Shown here piece after piece: positions 32,461 through 41,614 of a stretch of DNA of 64,000 nt. Position numbers and translations under genes: made by a program. Position 1 is the first letter of the stretch. Each line of letters starts with the position of its first letter. Location: assembly GCA_016218815.1 (NCBI GenBank), contig JACRCX010000059.1:62001-126000 (forward strand). Reading direction: 5' to 3'. Below the pieces are notes generated by a model. It was not told the origin of the DNA and ran no database searches. It was given only the letters and a program-made list of their open reading frames with translations. This stretch comes from Deltaproteobacteria bacterium. GTDB lineage: Bacteria; Myxococcota_A; Polyangia; DRWM01; JAAZOP01.

Positions 32461-32842
32461 CCTGGCGCTGGACACGAACGCCGCAATCGCCTACGCGGCG
32501 CACGCCGCCGTGGTCCGCAGCATCATCGAGGAGGCGACAACCGTCGTGCTGCCGGCACCGGTCCTGGGTGAACTGCTCTTCGGCGCTGCGCTGAGCGCTC
32601 GTGCGGCGGAGAATCGCCGGGGAGTCCTCGCGCTGGCCCAGCGTTGCTTCGTGGCGCCCGTCCATGCCGACGTCGCAGGTCGCTATGCGTCCATCCGGGC
32701 CGAGCTGAAGCGTCAGGGACGCCCGATCCCCGAGAACGACCTGTGGATCGCGGCCATCTGCCTGGAATAGGACGTGCCGCTGCTTACGGCTGACGCCCAT
32801 TTCCGCCACGTCTCCGGCCTCGATGTTCGCGGCTGGTCGTAG
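32450..32842 (+). pseudogene. vapC: VapC-type PIN toxin interrupted by an in-frame amber codon
   Basis: PIN ribonuclease gene: LALDTNA (first Asp), LGELLFGAAL (Glu), PENDLWIAAI (third acidic residue). After CLE an in-frame TAG (32768-32770) stops translation at 106 aa. The same frame continues with DVPLLTADAHFRHVSGLDV to TAG 32840-32842, which is exactly the missing family C-terminus with the fourth acidic residue. One change (CAG to TAG) would explain it. The truncated product lacks part of the metal site and is likely inactive, unless the codon is suppressed. Confidence 0.85.
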
Positions 32843-32995
32843 ACCGGCCAGCCGCCGTAGGGCTCGTTCCGGCTCCCTGTCCATCGACACCCATTCGTCC
32901 GCGAGACGTTCGCGCAGGGCTGGACCGGGCCAGGCTCGTGTCCTCGACGGTCCCCGTCGGCGGCTTGCCGTCGACCACGCTCTCCGACCCAGACG

Positions 32996-33337
32996 CTACG
33001 GCTCCGGAGGGACGATCCTCGCGAGCGCGTCGTGAAGGCGCGGCAAGTCGCCCACGAGCACCTCCCAGATCACGTCCTCGTCCAGATCCATGTAGTCGTG
33101 CACGATCCGATGGCGGATTCCGACGATCTGATCCCACGGAATCTCGGGATGGTCCGCGCGCAGGCGGGCGGAATCCCGCCGCGCGGCCTCCCCGATGGTC
33201 TGGATCAGGTGCGCCGCAACGATGCGCAGATCCTCGTCCGCGTCGAACTGCTCCCGCGTCTTGCCCTGGACCTTGCGCAATGCCTGGCCCGTCGTGTCCA
33301 GCATGTGGCCGACGTACACCAGGTCATCCTTCGGCAT
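32996..33337 (-). CDS. hepT: HepT-type toxin (HEPN, DUF86)
   Basis: 113-aa HEPN-family ribonuclease toxin. The catalytic RX4HXY motif is RHRIVHDY, with Arg75, His80 and Tyr82; Tyr82 is the residue AMPylated by MntA in characterised systems. The gene overlaps the upstream nucleotidyltransferase gene by 14 nt, so the two are an operon. The full-length HEPN fold is present and the pair looks intact, unlike the two PIN systems nearby. Confidence 0.9.
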   Translation of the reverse strand: MPKDDLVYVGHMLDTTGQALRKVQGKTREQFDADEDLRIVAAHLIQTIGEAARRDSARLRADHPEIPWDQIVGIRHRIVHDYMDLDEDVIWEVLVGDLPRLHDALARIVPPEP

Positions 33338-33629
33338 ACTGCACCCGAGCCTCGGCGAGAATGCGATCCCGAAGACGTCGGTTCAGAAAGCGAGGGTTGG
33401 CCATGTCGATGCGCCGTCCACCGAACAGCGCCGACAGCTCCTGCTCGATCTCGATGATCCGCAGGCCCGGCGTGTGTCCCGGCTCGAACTCCACCAGAAC
33501 GTCCACGTCGCTGTCCGGGCCGAAGTCGTCGCGCAGCACGGAACCGAACAACGAAAGCCGACGGATGTGGTGCCGACGGCAGAATTCAGCGACCGCGCTT
33601 GCCGGAACTTGTACCCGGACTGGATCCAT
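33324..33629 (-). CDS. mntA: MntA minimal nucleotidyltransferase antitoxin
   Basis: 101-aa MNT-fold protein with GSVLRDDFGPDSDVDVL: Gly29-Ser30 and Asp41/Asp43 form the GSx10DxD site. In HepT/MntA systems the antitoxin neutralises HepT by adding AMP units to its active-site Tyr. It is encoded first and overlaps hepT by 14 nt. Start ATG 33629. Divergent from the 808-aa gene across a 277-nt gap. Confidence 0.9.
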   Translation of the reverse strand: MDPVRVQVPASAVAEFCRRHHIRRLSLFGSVLRDDFGPDSDVDVLVEFEPGHTPGLRIIEIEQELSALFGGRRIDMANPRFLNRRLRDRILAEARVQYAEG

Positions 33630-33906
33630 TACCGAACCTCCCCGCCAGCACGAAGCATAGCACCTTCAGGGGCGCAGTCGACGCATCCGCCCACCCGCCG
33701 CCCTGCAGTCGGCCTGCGCCGCCCGGATTTCGGCGTTCGGATCCGAACCCCGGCCCCGAAGGGACTCGACCGCTCCCCTGCCGGGCATGCCGAAGACCGG
33801 AAGCCGCCCGCACACCCGGCGCGCCCCGGCTCGGTGCCCCCGGGCCGGCGGCCGGGATTGACGCGCCGGTGGTCGCGGCGCAGGTCTGCTGATAGCATCC
33901 GCCGGG
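33630..33906. other. Divergent intergenic region with degenerate REP-related fragment
   Basis: No gene is seen. Around 33735-33775 the segment ATCCGAACCCCGGCCCCGAA and GGGACTCG matches part of the expanded REP copy E (55389-55489), including its GGCCCCGAAGGGACTCG insert, but the arms are broken. Promoters for mntA (-) and the 808-aa gene (+) should lie here; no clear hexamers are seen. Confidence 0.4.
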
Positions 33907-36333
33907 ATGGCGAAGTGCTCCCTCTGCGGACGTGGAAAGGGCAAGCGCACCTGCCCCGTGCGCGGCGCGCTTTGTCCGGCATGCTGCGGCGCACACCGGC
34001 GCCGCGACCTCGCGTGTCCCGACGACTGCGGCTACCTGCTGACCGAAGTCGATGCGGTCAACGAGGCGTACCGGCGCGCCGCCGCCGGGTTGCGCGTCTA
34101 CCTCTTCGGCGAGGACATCGCGTGGGCGAAGAGAGCCTGGGAAGCATTCCTGGACGGCGACCCCGCCCCGGCTCCGTGGGACGAGTCCTGCCACTTCGGT
34201 TTCGCCTACCTCGGGTGGCAGGACGAACGAGGCGAGCGAGGGGTGGATCGATTCCTGCGCGCCCACCGGGCGCACCTGCCGTCGGACGAGACGGCCGCGC
34301 TGGAAGCGCTTCGCGACCGCACATGGGTCTCGTTGTTCGAAATCGCCCAGGTGATCCCGGAGACCGGTCTGCACCTCGTCGACCGGCTGAGCGGCGAGCG
34401 GGTGTTCGTACGCGAGCGTTCCGGGACGCGCGGCGCCGCCGCCGGGGACCATCTGATCGCCTGGGTCGCGGAGCTGGGCGTAGGCGCGCACGTGCTGACG
34501 GGGGCGGTCTGTGCGGTTCCGACGCGCGACCTCGAGACCGTCCGCGGGGAGTTCGTGGACGGAAGCGAAGCGGGCCGCCGCGAGCATCCGGAGGCCGACG
34601 TCAGGACCACGGCTCGGCGCTGTGTGCCTCGCGTTCATCGCGCGCTGCGGCATGCGATCGGGGACGTCGCGGCAACGTTGTTCGGTCCGGGAAGCGACGG
34701 TTCCACAATCTTCCGGGCGCACTACGAGGCGACCGACCCCGAGGCGATCCTGGCCCGGCTCGTCGACTGCCCCGACCTGGAGCGAGTACGTGACGGGCTG
34801 TTCATCTGGCACCGCGCCGGGAGCGGTCCGAAGCGCGGGCCGGAGGACTACCGTGGGGATCTCGAGCTGCGCACCGTTCGCTTGAGCCTGACGACCACTT
34901 CCCGGGGGCGGCTCGACGAGGGCAAGGTCTTCGTGAATCGGCTGCTGGGCAAGCTGGTCCGCCCGCGGGCGGAGGAAGACATCGATGCGGCAGCCCTTGT
35001 CGCATCGCGCGCGATCCGTCCCCCCGATGCTGCCGAGGCTGGGGTCGGGGCGCCCGCGTCCTTCTTCCGCAACGACGATGCCGACGATGTTGCAGGGGCG
35101 ATCGGGGGATTCCATCGCGAGCTCGGTGGGCACATCCGCCGTTCGGAAGCGCTGGCGCCCGAGTCGGCGCCGGGGGAAGCGGCAACGCCGTCCCCCGGCG
35201 ATGGTTCGGACCCCGAGGCCCGGCGCACGGAGCATCGGCTGCCCCGGATGGCGCACGAGGCGATGGACGACTGCGTGCGAGGTTTCGGGCGAGCGGTGAA
35301 GGAGGTCCTGACCTGGTTGCGGGGAGAGCCCTCGTTAAACCCGTCCCGGACGCTCACGCCGCCCGTACTGCAGCGCGCCGGCGCGTTCCAGCTCTTCCTC
35401 AAGGAGTACGCGATCGGGCGCGTGGAGAGCGGCGTGAGCGAAGAGACCGCGCGGGCGGATGTGGACTTTCTCGGCCACCATTTCCTCTACGCCGTCAACC
35501 ACGAGTTGCACGGACGCAAGACGTTCTGGGTGGACGAGGCGCTGGCCTGGATGCTGGGCCAAACCGAGCTGGACATCGTCGGGCGGTGTCTGCGCCTGCC
35601 GTTCCCCGCGTGCGCCTTCGTGTTCACGGATCGGTCGACGCTGGAACTCGGCGAGAGCCTCCTGGCGCTCGACCCCACGAACCATTCCCGCGACCGGAAG
35701 CTGGCCATCATGACCGCGTACCTGATCGCCCAGGAAACGGGCGAGGACGAGACCCGGCCGCTCGACATCCACCTGCTGTTCGACGCGCGCCGCGGCGAGT
35801 GGCCCTACCAGGTCGGGCGCAGCCTCCACGTGCGACCGGACGCCCACCTGGACGCGATCCTCGACAGCCACCATCCCGACGTTCCCCCCGAGCGCCTCGA
35901 TGCGTTCTTCCAGGCGCCGGAATTGAAGCGCCTCGTCCATCGGGTGCTCAACGCCGTGCTCTACGCGACCTCCGCGCATCTGGAGCCGATCGTCCTGCCC
36001 CCGGCATCCGTGCGGCTCGAACGGGAAGCGCGGCGCGAGGGCGGGGCGAAACGGAGGCGAAGCCTGGAGCGGCTGCTGCGGTCCGGTTCGCGGGACTCGC
36101 GGGAGACCGTGTTCTTCCTGCCGGGCTACATCGACATCTCTCGCGTCCGGCGGTTCGCGGAGCTGGAGCGAACGGAAGGCGGCCGCGCCCTGATGAGCCG
36201 GTTCATGGTGCGCGGACACTGGCGCCGGGCTGCGGCCGGGTGGAAGGACCAGGGCCTGCGCTGGATCCGACCGTTCTGGAAAGGGCCCGAGATGGCCGCC
36301 GCGGTCGAGCGGGCGTACCGGCTCAAGCCGTAG
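33907..36333 (+). CDS. Large protein of unknown function with N-terminal zinc ribbon
   Basis: 808 aa, cytoplasmic by composition. The N-terminus is a Cys cluster CSLCGRGKGKRTCP ... LCPACCGAHRR ... CPDDCGY, consistent with one or two zinc sites. The middle has no motif I recognise. The C-terminus contains RFMVRGHWRRAAAGW ... LRWIRPFWKGPEMAA, resembling a VRGHWR...WIxPxxKG block seen in uncharacterised actinobacterial and proteobacterial proteins. It stands between HepT/MntA and an XPB helicase, in a region rich in toxin-antitoxin genes and helicases, which suggests a nucleic-acid or defence role without proving it. Confidence 0.6.
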   Translation: MAKCSLCGRGKGKRTCPVRGALCPACCGAHRRRDLACPDDCGYLLTEVDAVNEAYRRAAAGLRVYLFGEDIAWAKRAWEAFLDGDPAPAPWDESCHFGFAYLGWQDERGERGVDRFLRAHRAHLPSDETAALEALRDRTWVSLFEIAQVIPETGLHLVDRLSGERVFVRERSGTRGAAAGDHLIAWVAELGVGAHVLTGAVCAVPTRDLETVRGEFVDGSEAGRREHPEADVRTTARRCVPRVHRALRHAIGDVAATLFGPGSDGSTIFRAHYEATDPEAILARLVDCPDLERVRDGLFIWHRAGSGPKRGPEDYRGDLELRTVRLSLTTTSRGRLDEGKVFVNRLLGKLVRPRAEEDIDAAALVASRAIRPPDAAEAGVGAPASFFRNDDADDVAGAIGGFHRELGGHIRRSEALAPESAPGEAATPSPGDGSDPEARRTEHRLPRMAHEAMDDCVRGFGRAVKEVLTWLRGEPSLNPSRTLTPPVLQRAGAFQLFLKEYAIGRVESGVSEETARADVDFLGHHFLYAVNHELHGRKTFWVDEALAWMLGQTELDIVGRCLRLPFPACAFVFTDRSTLELGESLLALDPTNHSRDRKLAIMTAYLIAQETGEDETRPLDIHLLFDARRGEWPYQVGRSLHVRPDAHLDAILDSHHPDVPPERLDAFFQAPELKRLVHRVLNAVLYATSAHLEPIVLPPASVRLEREARREGGAKRRRSLERLLRSGSRDSRETVFFLPGYIDISRVRRFAELERTEGGRALMSRFMVRGHWRRAAAGWKDQGLRWIRPFWKGPEMAAAVERAYRLKP

Positions 36334-36372
36334 GGCGGGGAGGACCCGAGCCGTTCGGACCGACCTCGTGGG

Positions 36373-38076
36373 TCAGCACGAGCCGCCCGCATTCACGATC
36401 GCATAGCGGTACCCCTGCTCCACGAGATAGAGCTGGCGGCGCCGCGCGAACTCCTGTTCGACAGTGTCGCGCGAGACCAGGGTGTAGAAACGCGAGGCGC
36501 GCGCCTTGGGCCGCAGGATGCGTCCCAGACGCTGCGCCTCCTCCTGCCGCGACCCGAATGTGCCGGATACCTGGATCGCCAGGCTGGCGTCGGGCAGGTC
36601 GATGGCGAAGTTGGCCACCTTCGACACGACGAGCACGGGGACCTCGCCGCCTCGGAACGCATCGTACAGCCGCTCCCGCTCGGCGGTTGGCGTCTGGCCG
36701 GTCATCAGCGGCAGGCCCAGGTCGCGGGCGATCGCCGCGAGCTGGTCGAGGTACTGCCCGATGACCAGCGCCGGCTCGTCCGCATGCGCCGCCAGCAGCT
36801 CCTCCACCAGGCGGACCTTGGCCGGGTTCTCCGAGGCCAGCCGGAATTTGTCCCGGCGCGCGGCGAGGGCGTAGGCGATGCGGCGCTCCTCGGGCAGGTC
36901 GACACGGATCTCCGAGCACAGCGCCTCGGCAATGAACCCCTGGCCCTCGAGCACCTTCCACCCCAGGTCGAACCGCTTGGGACCGATCAACGCGAAGACG
37001 TCGTCCTCGCGACCGTCCTCGCGGACGAGCGTGGCGGTCAGTCCGAGGCGCCGGCGGGCCTGGATTCCCGCCGTGGCGCGGAAGACCGGCGCCGGGAGCA
37101 TGTGGACCTCGTCGTAAATGATCAGACCCCAGCCCTTGTCGCGTACCAGGGCGAGATGCGGGAACTCGCCGTCCTTCGACGCGCGGTGCGTCAGCATCTG
37201 GTACGTCGCCACGGTGACCGGGCGCAGCTCCTTGCACGCGCCCGTGTACTCGCCGATCGCCTCGGGCTGCAGGAGCGTCTTGTCCAGCAGCTCGTCCCGC
37301 CATTGGTGGACCGCCACGGTGCTCGTCGTCAGCACCAGCGTGCGCGAGCGCAGCCGGGCCATCGCCCCGATGCCGACCACGGTCTTCCCGGCGCCGCAGG
37401 GCAACACCACGACACCGGCGCCGCCGCGCGGACCGCCGCCGGCGTGGAAGGCATCGACCGCGGCCACCTGGTACGGTCGCAACCCGAACGTCAGGCCCGT
37501 GCGGCCGACCGGGCGCAGCTCCAGCTCGAGACTTCCGCCGTCGATGTAGCCGCAGAGATCCTCGACCGGGTACCCCACCCGCACCATCGCCTGCTTCAGC
37601 GCGCCGCGATGTACAGGGTCGATCGAGAACCCCGCGGGTCGTCGCGAGCCGAGCATCCCCGCGAGCCGCTCGTCGGCGCCGAGCTCCTCCAGGACGTGCG
37701 GCTCGTCCGACGCCAGCAGCAGGCTGCCGTCCTCCGCGGGCAGCAGGCGGGTGCGGCCGTAGCGGCCGAACTGCTCGCGCACGAAGTCGAGCACCAGGCT
37801 CGGGACTGGATAGCGGGACATCGCGGCCAGACCCTGCGCGATGTGGTCGTAGCCCAGGCCCACGGCGGCGGCGTTCCACAACGACAGCGGCGTGAGCCGG
37901 TAGGTGTGGATGTACTCGGGCGACTTCTCGAGCTGGGCGAAGCCGGCCAGGAAGTCGCGCCCACGTTCGTACGCGGGTCCGGCGACCTCCAGGAGAATCG
38001 TGGCGTCGCTCTGGACGACGAGCGGCCGGTCGGCGGTGCCCGCGGCGGGCGCCGGCTCAGCGGGCGAGGTCGACAT
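36373..38076 (-). CDS. XPB/Ssl2-type DNA helicase
   Basis: 567-aa superfamily 2 helicase of the bacterial XPB type, implicated in DNA repair. An N-terminal damage-recognition-like part (to about 195) precedes motor motifs LPCGAGKTVVG (225-235), DEVH (322-325) and the XPB-specific RED element (352-354) within LTATLVREDGREDD. The C-lobe includes GTFGSRQEEAQRLGRILRPK. The start overlaps the end of the XPB-partner gene by 20 nt, so they are one operon. Confidence 0.93.
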   Translation of the reverse strand: MSTSPAEPAPAAGTADRPLVVQSDATILLEVAGPAYERGRDFLAGFAQLEKSPEYIHTYRLTPLSLWNAAAVGLGYDHIAQGLAAMSRYPVPSLVLDFVREQFGRYGRTRLLPAEDGSLLLASDEPHVLEELGADERLAGMLGSRRPAGFSIDPVHRGALKQAMVRVGYPVEDLCGYIDGGSLELELRPVGRTGLTFGLRPYQVAAVDAFHAGGGPRGGAGVVVLPCGAGKTVVGIGAMARLRSRTLVLTTSTVAVHQWRDELLDKTLLQPEAIGEYTGACKELRPVTVATYQMLTHRASKDGEFPHLALVRDKGWGLIIYDEVHMLPAPVFRATAGIQARRRLGLTATLVREDGREDDVFALIGPKRFDLGWKVLEGQGFIAEALCSEIRVDLPEERRIAYALAARRDKFRLASENPAKVRLVEELLAAHADEPALVIGQYLDQLAAIARDLGLPLMTGQTPTAERERLYDAFRGGEVPVLVVSKVANFAIDLPDASLAIQVSGTFGSRQEEAQRLGRILRPKARASRFYTLVSRDTVEQEFARRRQLYLVEQGYRYAIVNAGGSC

Positions 38077-40956
38077 CGAACCGGTTCTCCAGGCGCTTGA
38101 GTGCGGCGCGGACCTTGGGCAGATCCGTTGCAGGCACGAGGAGCAGGCCTTCCCGCTCGACGAGCTGACAGGCTGCGGACGTTTGCAGCGATGCGTGCAG
38201 CGCTGCCAGGAGCGCCGGATCGTCGCAGCGGTAGCCGACGAGGTCCGTCACCGTCAGGCGGACCCGCTTCTTCGGCGCGGGGACGGCGACGTTCGCCGCC
38301 GGTTCGAGTGGCGCTGCGCCGGCGCCGAGCGGTCCGTCGCACGTCGCGAAGCGGCCCTTGCGGTGGATCACGACGAGCGGCGCGCGCCCGCGCTGTTCCA
38401 GGACGCTCACGGTGCGCTCGGGTTTGCGCGCCAGCAGGAACTCGCGCGCGCACGACTCGGCGACGAGGGCGCCCAGCTCGTCGCGCACCGAGGCGGAGAG
38501 TCCCTCCGCCCCGCGCAGCTCGACCAGCGCGCAATCTTCGTAGACGACCAGCTTGTCCGCCTGGCCGAGCCAGTCCCGGATCTCGGCCGCCACGTTGGCC
38601 GGCGGTGGGGTGCCGGCCAGACGTTGGAGCACCTCCGGGACGGGCGGCGCAGTCTTCCGGCTCGCGGCGAGGGTCACGACGGTCTTGCGGTCGAGGCGCA
38701 GCAGGTGGGTCGGACCGTCCTCCTTGACGCGGACGCAGAACGGGCTGAGGGCGTCCAGCTCGCGATCGGGGAAGGAGGGGGCTTCCACCACGACCTCGAA
38801 GTTCGGCAGCACCGTGACCTTGACCCGCGCAAGCTCGGGGTCGCTCCGCACGACCTGGCGCAGGCGGGGGGTGAGGCGGAAGGCCCGGATCCACTCCAGC
38901 GGCGGGACCCGATCGTCCGGCTTCGGCCGGCGTTCCGGCGGAAGGGCGAGGTCCACGAAGCCGCACAGCCACGGGATCTCCTCGAGGAAGAACTGGATGT
39001 AGCGTCCCTCGACGCGCGAGAACACATCGGGTGTCGACTCGGCGAGCTGGTCCTGCTGACCCCAGCGATCGCGAACGGTGTGCTCGCGGAAGTTGGTATA
39101 CAGGTCTTCCAGCTTGGAAGCGGTCTTCTTCTGCTTGCGCTGGTCGTAAGGCATCCAACGCTCGGCCAGCGGCTCGCGGAGCTTCGGGTCGAGGATCAGC
39201 GTGGGCGCCTGGCGGTGGACCAGGTCGATCAGGCCGCGCACCGGCAGCCAATCGCCGACCGGCAGGTCGGCCAGGATGGCGAGCAATCCGTTGCGGACGG
39301 CGGGCAGGTCCATCCGCGAGGCCGGTCCGGTGGCGCAGCCGAAGCCGTCGAACCGCTCTCCCTCCCACAGGGTGGCGTGGTGGAAGAATTCGCTCGCGGT
39401 GCTGCGAACGAGCGCCTCGAGAATCGCCCGCTCCTTCTTCACGGGGTCCTGTGCGAGCCAAGCCGCGAGCCGCTTCTCGTTCACCTCGATGTCGTTCTCG
39501 GGGAACGATTCCGACTGGCTCGAGTAGCCGGCATAGACGCCCTTGACCTCGAAGGTCACCAGGCCGATGTCGCGGGCGACCCGGGACACCTTGTCCGACC
39601 ACAGTCCGTGCCCGTCCTCCTTCACCGCGGCCGCCTCGTCCGCCCAGGAGAGCAGGCCGGCGAGCTTCGCGGCCGGGCCCTTCGGGATCGCGTTCTCGCG
39701 ATGGGTCCGTCGCAGGCCCTCGCGGCGCACGAAGTCCACGAAGAGGTAGACCACCTGCCGAGCCGCGGCGGCGAAGGCGGGAGAAAGCGCGCCCAGGGCA
39801 GTCGCCGTCCGGACCACGTCGGGCTCGCCCCAGGACCGGCCCATGCGCACCGGGTCCGGTTCGAGGACCAGAGCGCCGTGGTCGATGGTCGCACGCGCGA
39901 TCCCCGCCGCGCGGAGCACTTCGACCACGGGGCTCCCGCTCGAGTCCACGCGAATGCCGCCACCGTCATGCCGCGAGGCGGAGAGGACCTCGTCGTCCGC
40001 CGCCGGCTCCACCGGCTGGGCTGCGGCGAAGAGCGCCTCGCCGCCCGGGACCGCGAACCGCCGCAGGAGCCCGCGGTCGTTCCTTCCGCGCAGAACTCGG
40101 CAACGGCGGCCGGAGCCGCCTCGATACCGAGCGTCGCCAGGGCCTTGGCTAGGGCCTTGGCGGCGCAGGCGCGACCCGGTGGAAGGTGCGCGAGGACATG
40201 GTGCGCCATTCTGCCGGCCGGAACCGGCGCGCCGACCCGGCCACGGTGGGCGAGCCCGGCCTCCCAGCACGCGACCGCGTGCCGCCGCAGGAGGTCCCGC
40301 GTCGGCCGGGCGGCGTCCGCGAAGGTGAGCTGGCCGTCCTCCAGCTTGAACCGCGCCGCCAGCCGGCCTGCGAGGTCCTTCGCCTTGCTCGACTTGCGAG
40401 CCGGGGGACGCGCCAGGAAGGCGTCGAGCGCGCCCCGGAGCAGGTCCTCCAGGCTTCCCAGCTCGCCGGTCACGCCGGGTTCGGCCGAGGCCGTGGGAAA
40501 CGGTGGAAGGGCCCGGCCGAAGTCGGCGGGGAGCAGCAGGCGGAGTCGAGCGAAGCGGCTCTTCTCCCACCTGGCCGGGGTAGCGAAGTCGTCGGCCAGG
40601 GCCACGCCCTTCGTGAGCAGACCCTCGGTCGCGTGGCGCCACAGCCGGCGAGGGTCGACCGAGTAGCGATCACGGTCCGGGTCGATCGCCGATGCGAGCT
40701 CGCAGATGGGTACGGGTTCGCCGGCGGCGGCGAGCAGGTGCGCCACGGCAAGCCAGCGGCCCTCGATCTGCCCCATCGCTTCGGCGACGCCGATCGCTTC
40801 CAGCAGTCGAGCGGCGACCGCCCGGGCCAGCTCGTCCTTGGATCCGGCGGGCATCGGGAAGCCGCGTGTCCGTGCGACGGCCTTCAGCTCGGTCGCCCCC
40901 AGCATCTCCGTGCACAACCACGTGGCCAGCTTCGCCTCGTCCGCCGCTCGACTCAT
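38057..40956 (-). pseudogene. XPB-partner protein (helicase-associated, PF13625-like), frameshifted
   Basis: Large protein usually encoded next to bacterial XPB helicases. Reading from ATG 40956 the N-terminal half is clean to EFCAEGTTAG near 40072, then the frame is lost. The -1 frame picks up RRFAVPGGEALFAAAQPVE and continues to 38057. The paralogue at 62557 has DFCAQGTAAGLLLRYPV here in one frame, so a single missing base around 40069-40074 explains the break. Restored, it would be 966 aa. No slippery heptamer is visible, so an assembly error or recent mutation is more likely than programmed frameshifting. Confidence 0.85.
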
Positions 40957-41060
40957 GGCCGCGGACACTACCACGGGTCGGGCGACCGGTGGCATCCGAT
41001 GGGCCGGTCGCCGAAGGATGCGCGTTTGACCGGATGGTCGGACGAGCTTGGTCTCAAGCT

Positions 41061-41331
41061 GTGAAGAGCGTGTACCTGGACACGACCGTTCCGAGCTTCC
41101 TCGTGACTACCCGCGTGGATTCGGCGTCGGTCACCAGGCGCATCGTCACCTTGCGATTCTGGGAGTCGTGCCGTCCCCGATGCTCGGCCTTCGTCTCGGA
41201 GGCCGTCAAGCGTACGACACCTGGCCAATCCAGCGAAGGTCCGTCATCTGGAAACAGTCAACCGGCGGCTGGGTCTACCGACGCTGAGCATCTGCACGCC
41301 GAGCGTGTTCATGGAGGAGCTTGATGCCTGA
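41061..41331 (+). pseudogene. Decayed PIN-like toxin
   Basis: GTG 41061 opens KSVYLDTTVPSFLVTTR, the N-terminus of a PIN-fold toxin group, followed by FWESCRPRCSAFVSEAV. The C-terminal end GLPTLSICTPSVFMEELDA is also present but in another frame, ending TGA 41329-41331. The whole span is about 270 nt, clearly shorter than the 150 or so codons expected, so internal deletion plus frameshift has removed the core. The following gene is the small partner and is intact. Confidence 0.75.
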
Positions 41332-41530
41332 CGAGCGAGATCTCATTGCCGAGATCCGGTCCGTGCGACAGCGGTTGTGGCAGGAGCATGGAAGCACGGT
41401 CGAGGGCTTCGCCGCGTGGCTCAGGGAACGTGAGGCGCAACACCCGGAGTTGATGGCCGCCCCGCCGCTGCTCCCCCGCGCGCTCTCGGCCGAGGAAATC
41501 GAGGAACTGGCCCGCTTCGCCCACGAGTAG
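41324..41530 (+). CDS. Small antitoxin-like partner of the PIN relic
   Basis: 68-aa soluble protein, MPDERDLIAEIRSVRQRLW... rich in Glu, Arg and Leu, helical. Proteins of this form follow PIN-type genes starting KSVYLDTT and are presumed antitoxins. ATG 41324 overlaps the toxin relic end by 8 nt, as in the intact arrangement. No DNA-binding motif is visible. With the toxin broken, this is a leftover of a toxin-antitoxin pair. Confidence 0.6.
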   Translation: MPDERDLIAEIRSVRQRLWQEHGSTVEGFAAWLREREAQHPELMAAPPLLPRALSAEEIEELARFAHE

Positions 41531-41531
41531 G

Positions 41532-41608
41532 GGATTTCGCGCCAAGGGCGCCAAGGGCCGCACCCTTCGACGAACTCAGGGCGCCTTCGGCGAAGGACGC
41601 CAAGGGGC
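41532..41608 (+). repeat. TTTGCG-type dispersed element with CTTCGACGAACTCAGGG insert
   Basis: GGATTTCGCGCCAAGGGCGC ... containing CCCTTCGACGAACTCAGGG, as in the copy at 5419. It lies between the antitoxin-like gene and the 3-prime end of the kinase gene. It is the one copy not placed upstream of a gene start. Confidence 0.7.
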
Positions 41609-41614
41609 CGCGGG

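Noticed and set aside
40050..40090. Programmed ribosomal frameshift in the XPB-partner gene
   Set aside because: No slippery heptamer or stimulatory structure, and the paralogue is in one frame.
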